Origin: Ecdyonurus torrentis
Lineage: Eukaryota > Arthropoda > Insecta > Ephemeroptera > Heptageniidae
Direction of reading: 5' to 3'
Assembly: GCA_949318235.1 (NCBI GenBank)
Contig: OX439129.1
Span: forward strand, 30,193,243-30,257,242
Length of the DNA: 64,000 nt
The translations under genes were made by a program, and so were the position numbers. The notes beneath the pieces were generated by a model. It saw only the letters and a program-made list of their open reading frames with translations. It was not told where the DNA came from and searched no databases. Shown in pieces: positions 50,609 to 61,608 of this stretch; position 1 is the stretch's first letter, and each line of letters starts with the position of its first letter.

Positions 50609-51113
50609 CTGTGTGACAGTCATATTGTCGTTTGTCCTAACAGGTCTCGGTGATTGTGAATCTAATGATATTGAAGTAGTAGTAATAGTAGTTGATGTAA
50701 TTGGGACGGATATTTCCGAGCTAACACGCACAGTTTGCACTAAATTGTCCTCACTGTCTTTACCAATTATAATCTCAGTACGTGTTCTACTACTACTACT
50801 ACTTAAATCACGAGGTGGTGCTGGTGGAGGTGAATCAGGTGGTTGTTCTTCCTCTTCTTCTTCCTGTTCTTCAGGTTCTTCCTCCTCGTTGATTTCGTCG
50901 TTTTGTTCGTAGGTTTCCTCGGGGAGAGGTAGAGGTTGAGGAACAGCACCGTGTGATACACTGATAACCGTTACACAAGTAGTTTCCTCCTCCTCTGAAT
51001 CAGTCTTTAACTGCTGCTGTACTTGAGGTGATAACTGAGACTGTGCGCAGATCACAGCATGACTACTGCGCGCAGCATTTGTCACCTCACTAGGTGACGG
51101 TACGAATGGAGAT
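50609..51113 (-). CDS. Patj: Patj/MPDZ-like scaffold, large acidic linker exon
   Basis: The largest host exon here, 505 bp, entering in phase 2 after CTGTGTAG (CG+A gives Arg) and leaving in phase 0 at ACACAG before GTATGT. It encodes about 168 residues of linker: SPFVPSPSEVTNAARSSHAV, a TDSEEEET acidic patch, a Glu-rich block of more than ten acidic residues, a PPDSPPPAPPRDL proline stretch (possible SH3-type ligand), a Ser run, then a Thr/Ile/Ser-rich tail ending NDNMTVTQ. No folded domain is evident. Linkers of this sort separate PDZ clusters in the family. The antisense frame over the Glu block is Ser-rich and is a shadow. Confidence 0.88.
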
Positions 51114-54100
51114 CTACACAGCAAAACATGAAAATATTTATTTTTATTTTTTAACTCCTCTCTTTTTAACTGTCTAAAAAATTATGTCTTTATATCATGG
51201 GGAAAAAAAAGGAATTTTAAAAAATTTAGTAGTTATAAAATATGTAATATTCTTTTTTTGACTCAAAGTTTAAGAATAGAACAAGGGGCAGCTCAACGTT
51301 TATATACTTTATATATTTCTCATAAGAAATTTAAGAATACGTCAGGATATAGTGCAAGATGTCTTCTTAGCCCCGTGAACATTTCAAACTGGAACCGTAC
51401 ACCCACGCAATACAAGAGAAACTTTGAAAAGAAATACTGCACTTCTGTCGCAACATAATATTTATCATTTTTCCCATGATAGTAATAAAATATTTTTAGA
51501 AAGGGTATATCAAGGATAACAAATATATTATTCAAGAAAGACAACAGAAAATTAATCTACAAAAGAGCAACTGTAGAGGGAAAAAAAAAGATAGTATGAT
51601 GTATAGAAAAGTAAAGTTTAAAACTACATAGATAGAGACATATAAAAGCACTGCATTACTAAGCTTTAAGGTTTTACATATTTGTTAATATATTTAGTTT
51701 AGTTTTTTTTTTATAGGATTTATGTGGCAAAAAACAACAACAGGGAATTGTTAGTAGTTGTTTTCTGTATATAGAGGGTAGATTCACTGTATAATTACAA
51801 TCACTCACCTGTAGTAATCAGGAAAACTCCTGAGAAATACAAGTAGTGGTCCAGAGATGATAACAGAACACACACAAATAACACCAAATAATTAGTTATA
51901 TGTGCACACTATCACAGAAAGAAAAAAAAAAAAAAAAAAGCAATAGTGCATTTTTTTTTATCTGACCCTCTTACACTTTTCTTTTTATTTATTTATTTTT
52001 TTGTCAATAATATATTATTAATAACACCATATCGGTTTTTAAGTGTGTAGAGTACAGCTACTTCAAAGCACATAATATAGATAAATACAGTGCACTACAA
52101 AAGCTTACAATTAAATTTTATATAATTACTTAATTTTATTAACTATATTATTTTGTTTAACATCTTTTTAAATGTTTATTTAAAAAAAAAATGTTTAATT
52201 ATTATTTTATTTTGCTTTATAAATAACAATTTTAAAATACAGCTAATAGAGGGGAGAAAAAGATAATATAGAAAAGTAAGAAAAGAAAAGCACGCACTTT
52301 TACTTTCTTTCTTTATTGAGAGAATTACGCTCTATAAAGCACCAAGTTTAAATAATTTAGTATAGACACAGTATATAGAGTATAATCAGAAAGATAAATA
52401 ATGTGTTCTCTCTGTCTCTTCTCTTCTTTGAGAAATTATTAGAACATTTTCTGACAAGACTACTTATATTAAAAGCAAAAGTATTATGTGTGTGCTTGCC
52501 TTGTCTTCTTGCTTCGCCTGTTATATACGAACAACAAGTTTGTAAAAGCAACATCCATTATATTAAAGATATGAAAATTAACTGTATATTAACTAATTAG
52601 CGAAGAAATAATAATTATAACAAAAATTATGAAGTATTGTAGAAGGAAAAAAAATATTAAAATGTATATAATGTATGCATATATATAAACATACATGCAT
52701 TAAATTATATAAAATAAACTGACATTAAAATGAAGTAAAATGTTGTTTATTTTTGTACGAATAAACTGTAAAAATTTACGTTTAAATTTCATGTCTTAAT
52801 TGTCATATCCATACAAACAGTGTAACATGTTTTGTTTTCTTTCATGATGTGTTTCAAAACGAAACATAAAAATATACGATTATTACGTGTTTTTAACTAA
52901 AGAATTATCCTACTTAACAACAATACCTACTCTAAGCTTTTTTTTATATTATTATTATTGTTTTAATAACATTTATTACTTTACGTTACAATGTGTTAAA
53001 AACTTCAGTGATTCGCACATCAATCGCAAAATAAAAACACTTGTTAGCAGTGATTTTGTGCAACATCAATTTAACAAACGGTGTTCTCTATATTATAGAC
53101 CCCTTTCACATCCTTGCGCTTTGTCGCCATGTTTGTGGTGCCTAATGTATTGTCCAGCATAGGGGAAACATCATTTTTCCTAATTTTTCACTTAATAAGA
53201 GTTTATTTTAACTGAACAAATTTTTCTCATATTCTTCGAGCTTATTAGAAGCTAGAAATAAGTCTTTGATTGAGGTTTGAAGCTTCTTTTGCTATTAAAA
53301 AAATAAAAATGACGTTTTTCCTATGCTGGCCTATGTATTCATAACCAGCAAAATGGCGGCTCTTAAATATGAGTGCAACCGGTCTATAGCTTTTACATTT
53401 ATTCAAAATAATTATAGAACAAATACTAAATAATTAATTCATAGAGAACACAGTTTTGCAGGTGAATTCGTTTGCTCATAGCCACACATATTATATACCT
53501 ATATTATATATACGTAATAAAGAAAAAAAATAATAATAATAGCACAGTGGACTATAAATATATTTCAAATTCTACACGATTTTGAATTACGACAACATTA
53601 AAATAAATACCTTTACACTAGGAACACGATTTCACTTTCCTCGCACCTTATCGCCTTGCAATAACTGAAACCGTATAGCGTAGTTTTTTTTTATCACAGA
53701 ACGAAAAACGTCGTTGGTATTTATGTATGTGTGTAAAATAAATAATAATAAAATAAAAAATGCTAGCAAGCGCCCACATATACCTGTCGACTTGGCTACG
53801 CTCATATTTTCCCCCTTATCGTAACACAGTTTGCTAAAAACTCCGCACCATAATATTATGTTCCACATTTTATGTTGTAGACTATAATTCTTAAAGCACT
53901 TTTTTTTTCTTGCCTTATACATTTTCTATGTCAACTGAAATTTTAAGACTTTATCTAAAAAAAAAAAAATAATTAAAACAAAATTTCAAATCGTTGCACT
54001 CTGATTGCAAAACTCTTACTTGCATTAATTGCAATTCATTGTTTTCCTCCTAAAAACTAAAAATAAGACAATGAATGATAATAATAATGAATAAAATAAA

Positions 54101-54333
54101 CTCGTTATAATGGTGAAAAAAAGTCTGCTTGTTTCCTTCTCTCCTAAATTTCCATTCATTTTGCTGATTTAGACTAAAAGTAAGCGTAGAAAAAGTAAAT
54201 AAGAAAAAGCTTAAAATTAAAAATTATTAATAGAGTATTCAATAATAAACTCTAAAAAGAGATTAAAAAAAAAAATCATGCAATATAAGTAAACACTTAC
54301 ATAGAAGCACAAATTACTAGAGAAGACACTTAC
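51114..54333 (-). other. 3.2-kb intron of the PDZ gene
   Basis: Intron with phase 2 on both sides, containing the MITE at 53094-53398. The rest is AT-rich with only short frames; nothing else was recognised. Confidence 0.7.
53094..53398. mobile_element. Inverted-repeat MITE
   Basis: Begins TATAGACCCCTTTCACAT and ends in the reverse complement of TATAGACCGGTTGCACTC. The arms stay alignable for about 85 bases inward (TTGTCGCCATGTTTG against AGCCGCCATTTTGCT, then CCAGCATAGGGGAAACATC against CCAGCATAGGAAAAACGTC). No transposase is encoded. Arms have diverged, so the insertion is not recent. It sits in an intron of the PDZ gene. Confidence 0.7.
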
Positions 54334-54561
54334 CGCGGTGAGGTAAGTGGAGGTACACTTGACACTTGTCTAGAAGTGATACCGGGTAGTGAAGAAGGTA
54401 CCGCCGGTATATGCGAAGCACCGCGCTCCGTATTCACTGATGATGCTATGGGGGTTGCCGATATTCTGGTGCTACCAGTAGCACTAGTAGTGGCGAGGGG
54501 GGAACAAGAGGGCGGTGCAAATGCGGACGGCGGAGACGGTAGTGGAGGCACAAACGTGACA
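54334..54561 (-). CDS. Patj: Patj/MPDZ-like scaffold, end of PDZ domain A plus Pro/Ser/Thr-rich linker
   Basis: Exon of 228 bp, entering in phase 2 after TTATACAG and leaving in phase 2 at CCGCG before GTAAGTG. The joined codon AG+T gives Ser, so the PDZ ends LSSEVSVTFVPPLPSPPSAF, where VSVTFVP fits the last PDZ beta strand. The rest is a low-complexity Pro/Ser/Thr/Ala linker (for example GSTRISATPIASSVNTERGA) with no recognised domain. GC-rich compared with flanking introns, as the other exons are. A plus-strand frame over the same bases is a shadow. Confidence 0.85.
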
Positions 54562-55235
54562 CTGTATAAAGTACCCAAGCACGTGAATAATCTGGGGCTT
54601 CGTGGTGGACATTCATATACTATCATATCACTATTCTTTTAACTACTAATTTACTATTCATAAAAAGTTATTTTTTTCCTTTTCTATATAATTTCATGAA
54701 ACATCAAAGTAATCTGTATTTTTTAGGTTCAAAATGAATAAAAGTAAATACAGAGATATTTAAATTACGGCAAGACTTCTTTAAAAAAAATATACATATA
54801 TAATTGCTAATCTGTTGAGGATATAAAAATATAATTTACTTTTGTTGCTTATACTTATATAATTACTGGTTTGAAAAAATAAAATAAGATTAATTTATTA
54901 TTATTAACATTAAATAATAAATGCTAATGTAACGAAGAAAAAATAATATCATTAAAAATAAACCAATGAGATAAATAATGATAATAATTAATGAAGCTTA
55001 AAATATAAAATTTATAATAATGATACAATGAAATAAAAATTATTAATTCGTAACAAAAGACAGTGTTTTTTAATACTTTTCCTTTCTTCCTCATTCTTAA
55101 TATAATTAAATAAAATTAATTGTATATAAAATATATAGATTGCATTTTCCTTTTCTTTGAGTCAACAAAGAGATTTACTCTAACAAGGTTTTGCTCTTTT
55201 ATTTTGACGTTAATGAGAATGATAAGATAACCTAA

Positions 55236-55283
<48 letters not shown>

Positions 55284-55711
55284 ATATGCCAAAACCTAAG
55301 TAATGTGACAAAATATTCCCCCAATGCAGAACAGAAAATCTTCAAATACTTATATATTAAAGGGATAATATCACTATCATAAAATAAACAAACTAAAAAT
55401 AAAGAAAAAAACAAATGCTAAAATAAATTGTACACCAACCAATGCTATAGAGTTAAAAAAGTATTGTTTATCTTTTCTAGTCCATACTCAAAACATCATC
55501 CAAAAAAAAATCTTTAGTTAATTAAAGATTTATGATTAAAAAATAAAACAAAACTTAGAAGAAATGTCTAAATATGAAATTAGGGTAAGATCAAACCCAT
55601 GAATAAAATTAAAGTTAACTTCAAAACAATGAAAAATAATCGATGTAATGATGCACTCGTGTATAAGCTGGAAATTGTATAAAACGTACATCACCCTTTA
55701 ACATTTTACAA

Positions 55712-55742
<31 letters not shown>

Positions 55743-58700
55743 AAGAGTTGTGTGAAAAATTATCATCATCAAGAAAGTTCTGATTCATATCTTATATACC
55801 CAGTTTAAATTTAGTTTTCAAGGAGAAAAAAGTTAATGAATATAAGATGAGAACTTTTGGGTTATCACAAGTGTCTATCATTTGAAACTTTTAAGTATAA
55901 CCCAGTTTGAAACTTTAGTTTTGTAAATAATTTTAGTATAATATATTATATGAGTGTGTATGTGTATGCTATAGAGATTAATTGGAGGGAAATAAAAACA
56001 ATTTCCAAGAACTTATTACATAACAAGAAACAGTCCTTAAGTAACTTATTTACGCTAAATAAAAAGATAAAAAAAAAATATAACATAAGTATATTTCTTT
56101 TTGTTTTAGAAATATTTTACACTCATGAGTTGTTATCTGATATGCTATTTTTTTTTTTTTTGTAATTGTATGGGGTTACTTTGGATAAAAACAAATGAAA
56201 TTACTCTTCTGTGACACAATATCTCATTTTCGCTTGACAACTTTGTTTAGGAATACCATATTTATGCGTATGTATATACAGTAGTAAGTGGATTACTTTT
56301 TACAAAAGAGGGAAACAAAAAAATAATGTAGTATGTAAACCTCTTTCATATACTGTAGTTCTCCTTTATAAACCCCTCCTTGTAACTTCATCTAAATAGA
56401 TAATAATGTTGAACAATGTGAGGTCAAGGTTTTACATGAACATAATAATAATTCAATGTAACATTGAGTTTATGTACTTAACCATGCACCATGCTAAAGA
56501 CAATAATATATTGAATCCACATGTGGTGTTCTATATTCTTAGATAATAAGACAATGAAGAAGAAAATTATATCACGAAGTAAATTAAATGAATTTTCTAT
56601 ATTATGTTGTCACAGTAAGAAAATAGTAAAATCATCAGTTCATCACAAAAGAAAATGTTCATAAATTTCAAAATATTGAATGAAATAAAACAGTTTAATC
56701 GATGTTATAATAGGTTTTAGTGCAGTAACATTTTATTAATATTCAAGCGTTAAAATTTGTAACTTTTTTAATTTTATTAATATTATTATTATTTTTTTTT
56801 TACACGGGATATAATACGACAGTAGCAAATCTCAATAATGCCAAATTTAATAAATAATAATATGATATGAACAATTTAGTTTAATATGATTTAAATAATA
56901 ATAAAAATACTTGTATTGAGTTTAGTATATCAACTGACACACAACAGCAAAAGTACTGAAATAGAAATTGGACACACATATAAACACACGGAAAAGAAAA
57001 GCGTAAACATTAAATCTTGTTAAGAAAATCATTCATAAGTTTTCCCTTTTATATTTTTTTATTATATTATTGCAAGGACCTGAAACACGAACTACACAAA
57101 CCATAATTTATTTTATACTATTGATTTATAATATAGTGTCTTGTGAATGTAAAAATAAATAAATATGTTTTTCTATATTATTATAATTCAGTTACATTAA
57201 ATGGCATTAAAGGACATGCCTATAACCACGAATTATAGTATGATGGATACTATACGTGAATTGTACGGTATATGTACACACGCTGTAGTTGCATGACAAG
57301 AACGTAATCAAATACCCATGTCATAATCTTATACAAAATATATATTACGAGGTGTATTTTTTTTTATTATAAACCTATAATAGCCTACATAAACCTGTTT
57401 ATTTGCTTTTTTTTAATGTAATAATTTATTTATTTTTCTAATAATTTAATGGTGAATTTTTGTTTTCTTTCCGGAATTTCTCCTATATTAATTAATATGA
57501 CAAAATTAATAATTTAAGCAGTAACATTATGTTTTCAACATATTTGTCATTTTTAATCAGTTAAAGTAGCAATAATAATATTGAAATTAAAAATTCATTT
57601 GATCTATTAAGTAAAATGTTTAGAATAGAATTAAGTTTACACGATCGAGTTAAACCTAAATATAATATGACCGTATGTATTATATATGTATAATGTATAA
57701 TGTATATGTGTGTATACATATTATATCTATACACACATATATACATACATGACATGTGTTTTAGATGGCAATCACGTGACACAAGCACGTGAATTTCACC
57801 ACACGCGCTTACTCGTACACTGTCAAGTGCAGACGACATATTATACCACGACACCACACGTGAACTCATCCAAAACAAGACAACTACACTTCATAATTTA
57901 CTACCCTCATTTTCAGTTAGGAGGAGGCGTTATGAGTAGCAATAAACTGATAAAAAAAATGTAATCGCCAATCGATTTTTTTTTTTTTTTTTTTTTTGTA
58001 TAGTTATACAGTACTTTGGGCTAAGCTAAGAGAAACTTTAATATCTAAAATAAAAATTATGGAATGCCACCAGGAAATTTTTGAATTACGGGGTTTCGAA
58101 ATTGTAGATTCACACGGCTCAATGTTAATTTTGACAACTTTTACATCCTTATTTAAATGGTGACTTGCCCCACAATTTGTATTAGTGCTAGTTGACACAA
58201 CAGACTTTAAAATGATACCAAATTTGATAACATAAGAGGAACAAAATTAGTCCCCTTAAATAACGTTTAATGATTAAATAATTCATCAATTTATACGAAC
58301 TACACTAAATTTCATTGTTCTTTATGTTCAATTGTAATTCACCTGTCGTTGAATTAAAATTTCTAACATCGTAATAATTTATTATCTGATTGTAAATGCC
58401 GTATTACCACATTATTTTTCAATTAAATGTTTATTGTCAAAATTACAGGTTTTATTAGTTTTCTGAATCATTATTGCTATAGATTTCTTAAGTCATTTTA
58501 TACATAATAAAATAAGATAAAGTTGAATATATAGGTAAAACGTAGCTATTAAATCAATACTTTCCGCTAAAACCCATCCAAGCCAGAGTTGACAATAAAA
58601 AGCCTCACACCGAAAACAATTGAGCTACACGCTAATTCAACAAATATGAGCGAAAGGAAAAAAGAAATTATATTGTATCAAGAATTATGTCCACCACCCG

Positions 58701-58750
58701 CTCCACAGAAATATACATAATCGATCAAAAATAAAAGTTAAGAATCTTAC
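54562..58750 (-). other. 4.2-kb intron of the PDZ gene
   Basis: Flanked by exons in phase 2. It holds a short (TA)n at 55243-55276, a 27-base T run at 55712-55738 and the poly(A)-tailed ORF at 57978-58200. No other coding or structured feature was recognised. Confidence 0.7.
57978..58200 (-). pseudogene. Possible retro-inserted fragment: 64-codon ORF directly followed by poly(A)
   Basis: On the minus strand an ATG at 58198-58200 opens 64 codons: MSTSTNTNCGASHHLNKDVK, then KVVKINIEPCESTISKPRNS and on to SLSLAQSTV. The stop is followed within a few bases by a run of about 19 A (57978-57996 on the plus strand as T). Composition is less AT-biased than the intron and the peptide is non-repetitive, so it may be the 3' end of a processed transcript or retroelement. 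I do not recognise the protein. The nearness of stop and tail leaves almost no 3' untranslated region, which is odd. Confidence 0.3.
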
Positions 58751-58952
58751 CTGACTTCAGATGAGAGAAGCGCCGCACGACGAAGAATTGCGTGCGTTTG
58801 AGCTTGGCTCGTACGTCTTAAACTCTCGTGATTTAAGCTCAGGATTTCAGCTCCGACTTGCAACCGTCCGTCTCTGTGTGCCGCACCTCCAGGTAATACT
58901 GCAGTGAGCACCGCTCCACTATAGAAACCACCCTCAGCTTCCACTGCAACCC
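58751..58952 (-). CDS. Patj: Patj/MPDZ-like scaffold, core of PDZ domain A
   Basis: Exon of 202 bp, entering in phase 1 (AG acceptor before GGGTTGCAG) and leaving in phase 2 (AG before GTAAGA). With the previous exon it makes the PDZ core: PLGVAVEAEGG (binding loop and strand B), GAVLTAVLPGGAAHRDGRL (strand C and helix A), QVGAEILSLNHESLRR (the usual VGDxILxVN region) and HAILRRAALLSSEV (helix B). The final strand, VSVTFVP, comes from the next exon. PDZ domains bind C-terminal tails of membrane and polarity proteins. Ala replaces the common Asp in VGAEIL and Ser-Leu-Asn replaces Val-Asn, so this is a somewhat divergent PDZ. Confidence 0.88.
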
Positions 58953-59994
58953 CTAAAACACGCAGTGCGCTCATATCATGTCATGGCACATCAACGTCAT
59001 CTCTCATTACTATATAACTTCAACGGGTATTTCATATTCAGACTGATCAATTAATTATACTGGTATTCATATATGAAAATGCATGCATAATATGCACTTC
59101 TCGGTTTGTGTTTTATATAATTAAATTCTAAACCTATGACTTCTGTAACACAATATTGATTCACACGTATATAAAATTGGTTGCTTTTACATAAATTCAT
59201 AGCTCAATTAATAATGGAGACAGATTAGACCAAATAAAACGACTAATTATACTATGCATTTTAAGATTGTAATTCATGAAAGATAATTGCCTAGTACTGT
59301 AAAATTGAATTAGTAACATAACAGAAATCATCATGTCAATTTATTTCTAAGTATTTTTTATCAAAGTATAACTCAATAACTCATTGTAGTCATTGCAGCG
59401 CACTTAAAATAATCACATTACACCACATCTGATCTAATTAATTAATGTTCAAGTTAGAAATGCTTTTAATTATAATAATATAAAGTAGTTAAGCAAAGAG
59501 AATGACCGGCACAAATAGTAATTATTATTGAATAAATACCTAGAAGGCAAAATCTAATTTTATATATAATTGAAAATAATTTCATAATATTATTGCTGTA
59601 ATTGAAGTTGTATGGATTTCTATATCAATGCTTCTGCATGTTACACAAGTCTGATTTAATTACATTTTGACACATTCGAAGTTATGAGTTATTAACGTGA
59701 AACGAGTTTCATATACAACGTTTATTGAAATGAATACAAATCGTAAGGTAAGCTTTCAATTTAGCAAATAATACTATATTTTTTAAATTGCGTTTTTAGG
59801 TTAAGAATATTACTAAAATTTAAACTTTCATCACGTGAAAATAATAAATATATATTTTTGCATGCCTTTTTTTTTTTTTTTTTAATTTTTTTTTTTAATT
59901 ATTATTTATTTATTAAACACCAAGGTGTACTTAATTAATTATAACATTTAACAATTTTATTTGTGTACGAAATCATCTGACTATTCATTTTTTA

Positions 59995-60325
59995 CAGATC
60001 TTTATGCCATATTGTGGTATCGTGCTAGTCTTTTCGACAGGTACGGGCCATGGCCTAATACACAGCCCGGCATTCGGCATGACAGCCTAGAGAAAACGTG
60101 GACAAATGGAGACTATAAGAAGCAATCACATTGCACCAATCATATATGCACCTCCCAAATACTGTGCGTCATCATATAGAATACATGTAAACACGCATCG
60201 TGCAACGTGTTGTGTTCTCACACTTCAAGTACGCACCCAGCAGTGGCTCGAACCTGAACTCGATGAAGAGTACAGAGCTATGAGTCAGCTGCTTTCATCA
60301 CTCAGCTATAGCAGCTCGGTTTTAT
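59995..60325 (-). mobile_element. Probable tRNA-derived SINE
   Basis: On the minus strand there is an A-box-like TAGCTGAGTGA (60298-60308) and, 43 bases later, a perfect B box GGTTCGAGCC (60245-60254), the spacing expected of a tRNA with a long variable arm or an expanded tRNA-related head. About 250 bases of GC-richer unrelated body follow, ending in AT-rich intron. The sequence does not fold into an obvious intact tRNA, so I favour a SINE. Ends are approximate and no clear target duplication was confirmed. It lies in an intron of the PDZ gene, in the same orientation. Confidence 0.45.
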
Positions 60326-60384
60326 GGATCTATACATCGCATCGGAAAACAATAATAACACTTAAGGGTATAAAGAGTACTTAC

Positions 60385-60538
60385 CAAGAGGTTCAGCGGG
60401 AGCTTTTGCCATTCTGATTGACACTTCTGATGCCGAGTATAGAGGTGTCTCAGGAGTTTGTGGTTCAAGCACTTGAGTCGTTGGCATCTCTTCTTTTTCC
60501 ACGTGTTCCGAGTGCTCGGAGAGTCGCCTTGCAACTTC
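60385..60538 (-). CDS. Patj: Patj/MPDZ-like scaffold, exon opening PDZ domain A
   Basis: Exon of 154 bp entering in phase 0 after a GTGTGTAG acceptor and leaving in phase 1 at CTTG before GTAAGT. It encodes EVARRLSEHSEHVEKEEMPT, then a TQVLEPQTPETP linker, then SEVSIRMAKAPAEPLG, which is the first beta strand and the carboxylate-binding loop of a PDZ domain; the loop is finished by the next exon as PLGVAVE. The exon is shorter than any long frame on either strand, and the overlapping longer minus-strand frame is a shadow. The next intron holds a probable SINE. Confidence 0.82.
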
Positions 60539-60785
60539 CTACACACACGCATACAGTTGGAGTCATCATTAACCACAAATAATTGTATTGTACTTACACT
60601 AACTATTACTATTAAAGTTAGTTTACATAATTATTTTCTTAAGTACAATCAAAATACAACAGCTCTTACATTTCAGCTTGACCTTTTCCTGCTTTACGTG
60701 ATGTTCATTTCATTATAATTAAATTTAAATGTATGAAACAACTATACTAATAGAAAAATATATTACGTTTAATAAATAAATGTTA

Positions 60786-60827
<42 letters not shown>

Positions 60828-60901
60828 TTGAAAGGTGTGACAAAATTTAATTTACAGCATAGAAAAAGACAGTTGTACTGAAATTAACTTTTAGAATGAA
60901 A

Positions 60902-60943
<42 letters not shown>

Positions 60944-61058
60944 TAGGAGGAAAGAATTGGTTTACGTTAGATGTGTGTGTCGGGGTGTATAAAAAGTGGC
61001 AATAAATTTCGGAATTTTCATTAGATGTGTGAAAAGTGTCAAGGGGGAGGAAACTTGC
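60539..61058 (-). other. GC-AG intron of the PDZ gene
   Basis: The donor is GC within CAG followed by GCAAGT, an otherwise perfect match to the U1 site, and the acceptor is GTGTGTAG. Inside, on the plus strand, lie an A run (60788-60825) and a T run (60908-60942). These could pair as a long stem in the transcript. The flanking exons are both phase 0. Confidence 0.7.
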
Positions 61059-61151
61059 CTGCTCGGCCTCCGCACTACTGTCTTCACCCTCTTCCACCCC
61101 CTCATCCCCACTCTCTGGGGGAGGCGAAATCGGAGAACGCGGAGTAACGTC
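61059..61151 (-). CDS. Patj: Patj/MPDZ-like scaffold, Pro/Glu-rich linker exon with GC donor
   Basis: Exon of 31 codons, phase 0 to 0, after a CTGCAG acceptor. It encodes DVTPRSPISPPPESGDEGVE followed by an acidic tail ending AEAEQ. The 3' end reads GAGCAG followed by GCAAGT, so the next intron has a GC-AG donor; no GT donor keeps the frame better here. The peptide is disordered, with a proline-rich SPPPES segment and a run of Glu/Asp, and joins the previous exon to the one that starts EVARRLSEHSEH. The same bases also read open in a second frame, but only this frame keeps phase on both sides. Confidence 0.8.
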
Positions 61152-61452
61152 CTGCAGACACACAAAACATACGTTTGCGTGTGTTATTTTGATTGCAATT
61201 TTAATTTTTATATATATTTAATATAAAATGTTAATACAAGTACGCTATGAAAAATGTAATAAACATTTTTGCAAAGGGAGAAAAATGTAATTAAAAGAAA
61301 CCATTTGGACGTTGGGCAGACAAAAAAAAAATCATTTAAAGGAACTATTTTAATTGGACGCAATTTTTTTAGGAGATTTCATTATCTGTCCCAGATGAAG
61401 GCTGGTAATATCATTGCTTTATGAAAATGAAGAGATGATCGATGTGACTTAC

Positions 61453-61608
61453 CGGCGCATCCTCATAGCCTAGTGAGACATCACCACTGCAACTACTGAG
61501 GAGAGATCGTGCGTCAAGGGTAGCGCTGCCAGTGCGGCTGCCAAGAGCCCCGTCCACAAAGTCTTCGTCAATATCATCCTCGCCCAGCGCTTCACAACGC
61601 TCAGCCGC
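61453..61608 (-). CDS. Patj: Patj/MPDZ-like multi-PDZ scaffold, first exon in window (acidic Ser-rich linker)
   Basis: Internal exon of 52 codons, phase 0 at both ends. On the minus strand it follows a TTGCAG acceptor and ends at CCG before GTAAGT. The peptide runs AAERCEALGEDDIDEDFVDG and continues with a Ser/Leu-rich stretch ending in GYEDAP. It is acidic and low in hydrophobic core, so I read it as a linker between PDZ domains and not a folded domain. Upstream exons lie beyond the right edge. Its assignment to this gene rests on strand, order and phase continuity with the PDZ exons further left. GC content is far above the surrounding intron. Confidence 0.8.

Noticed and set aside
50580..50912. 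Plus-strand ORF with Ser/Gly-rich C terminus
   Set aside because: Antisense shadow of the acidic PDZ-gene exon, which has splice sites and phase continuity.
60245..60308. True tRNA gene
   Set aside because: Good A- and B-box matches, but no convincing acceptor and anticodon stems could be paired by eye, and a long unrelated body follows.
60322..60576. 84-codon minus-strand ORF
   Set aside because: It overlaps the exon at 60385-60538 in a different frame; the exon frame joins both neighbours.
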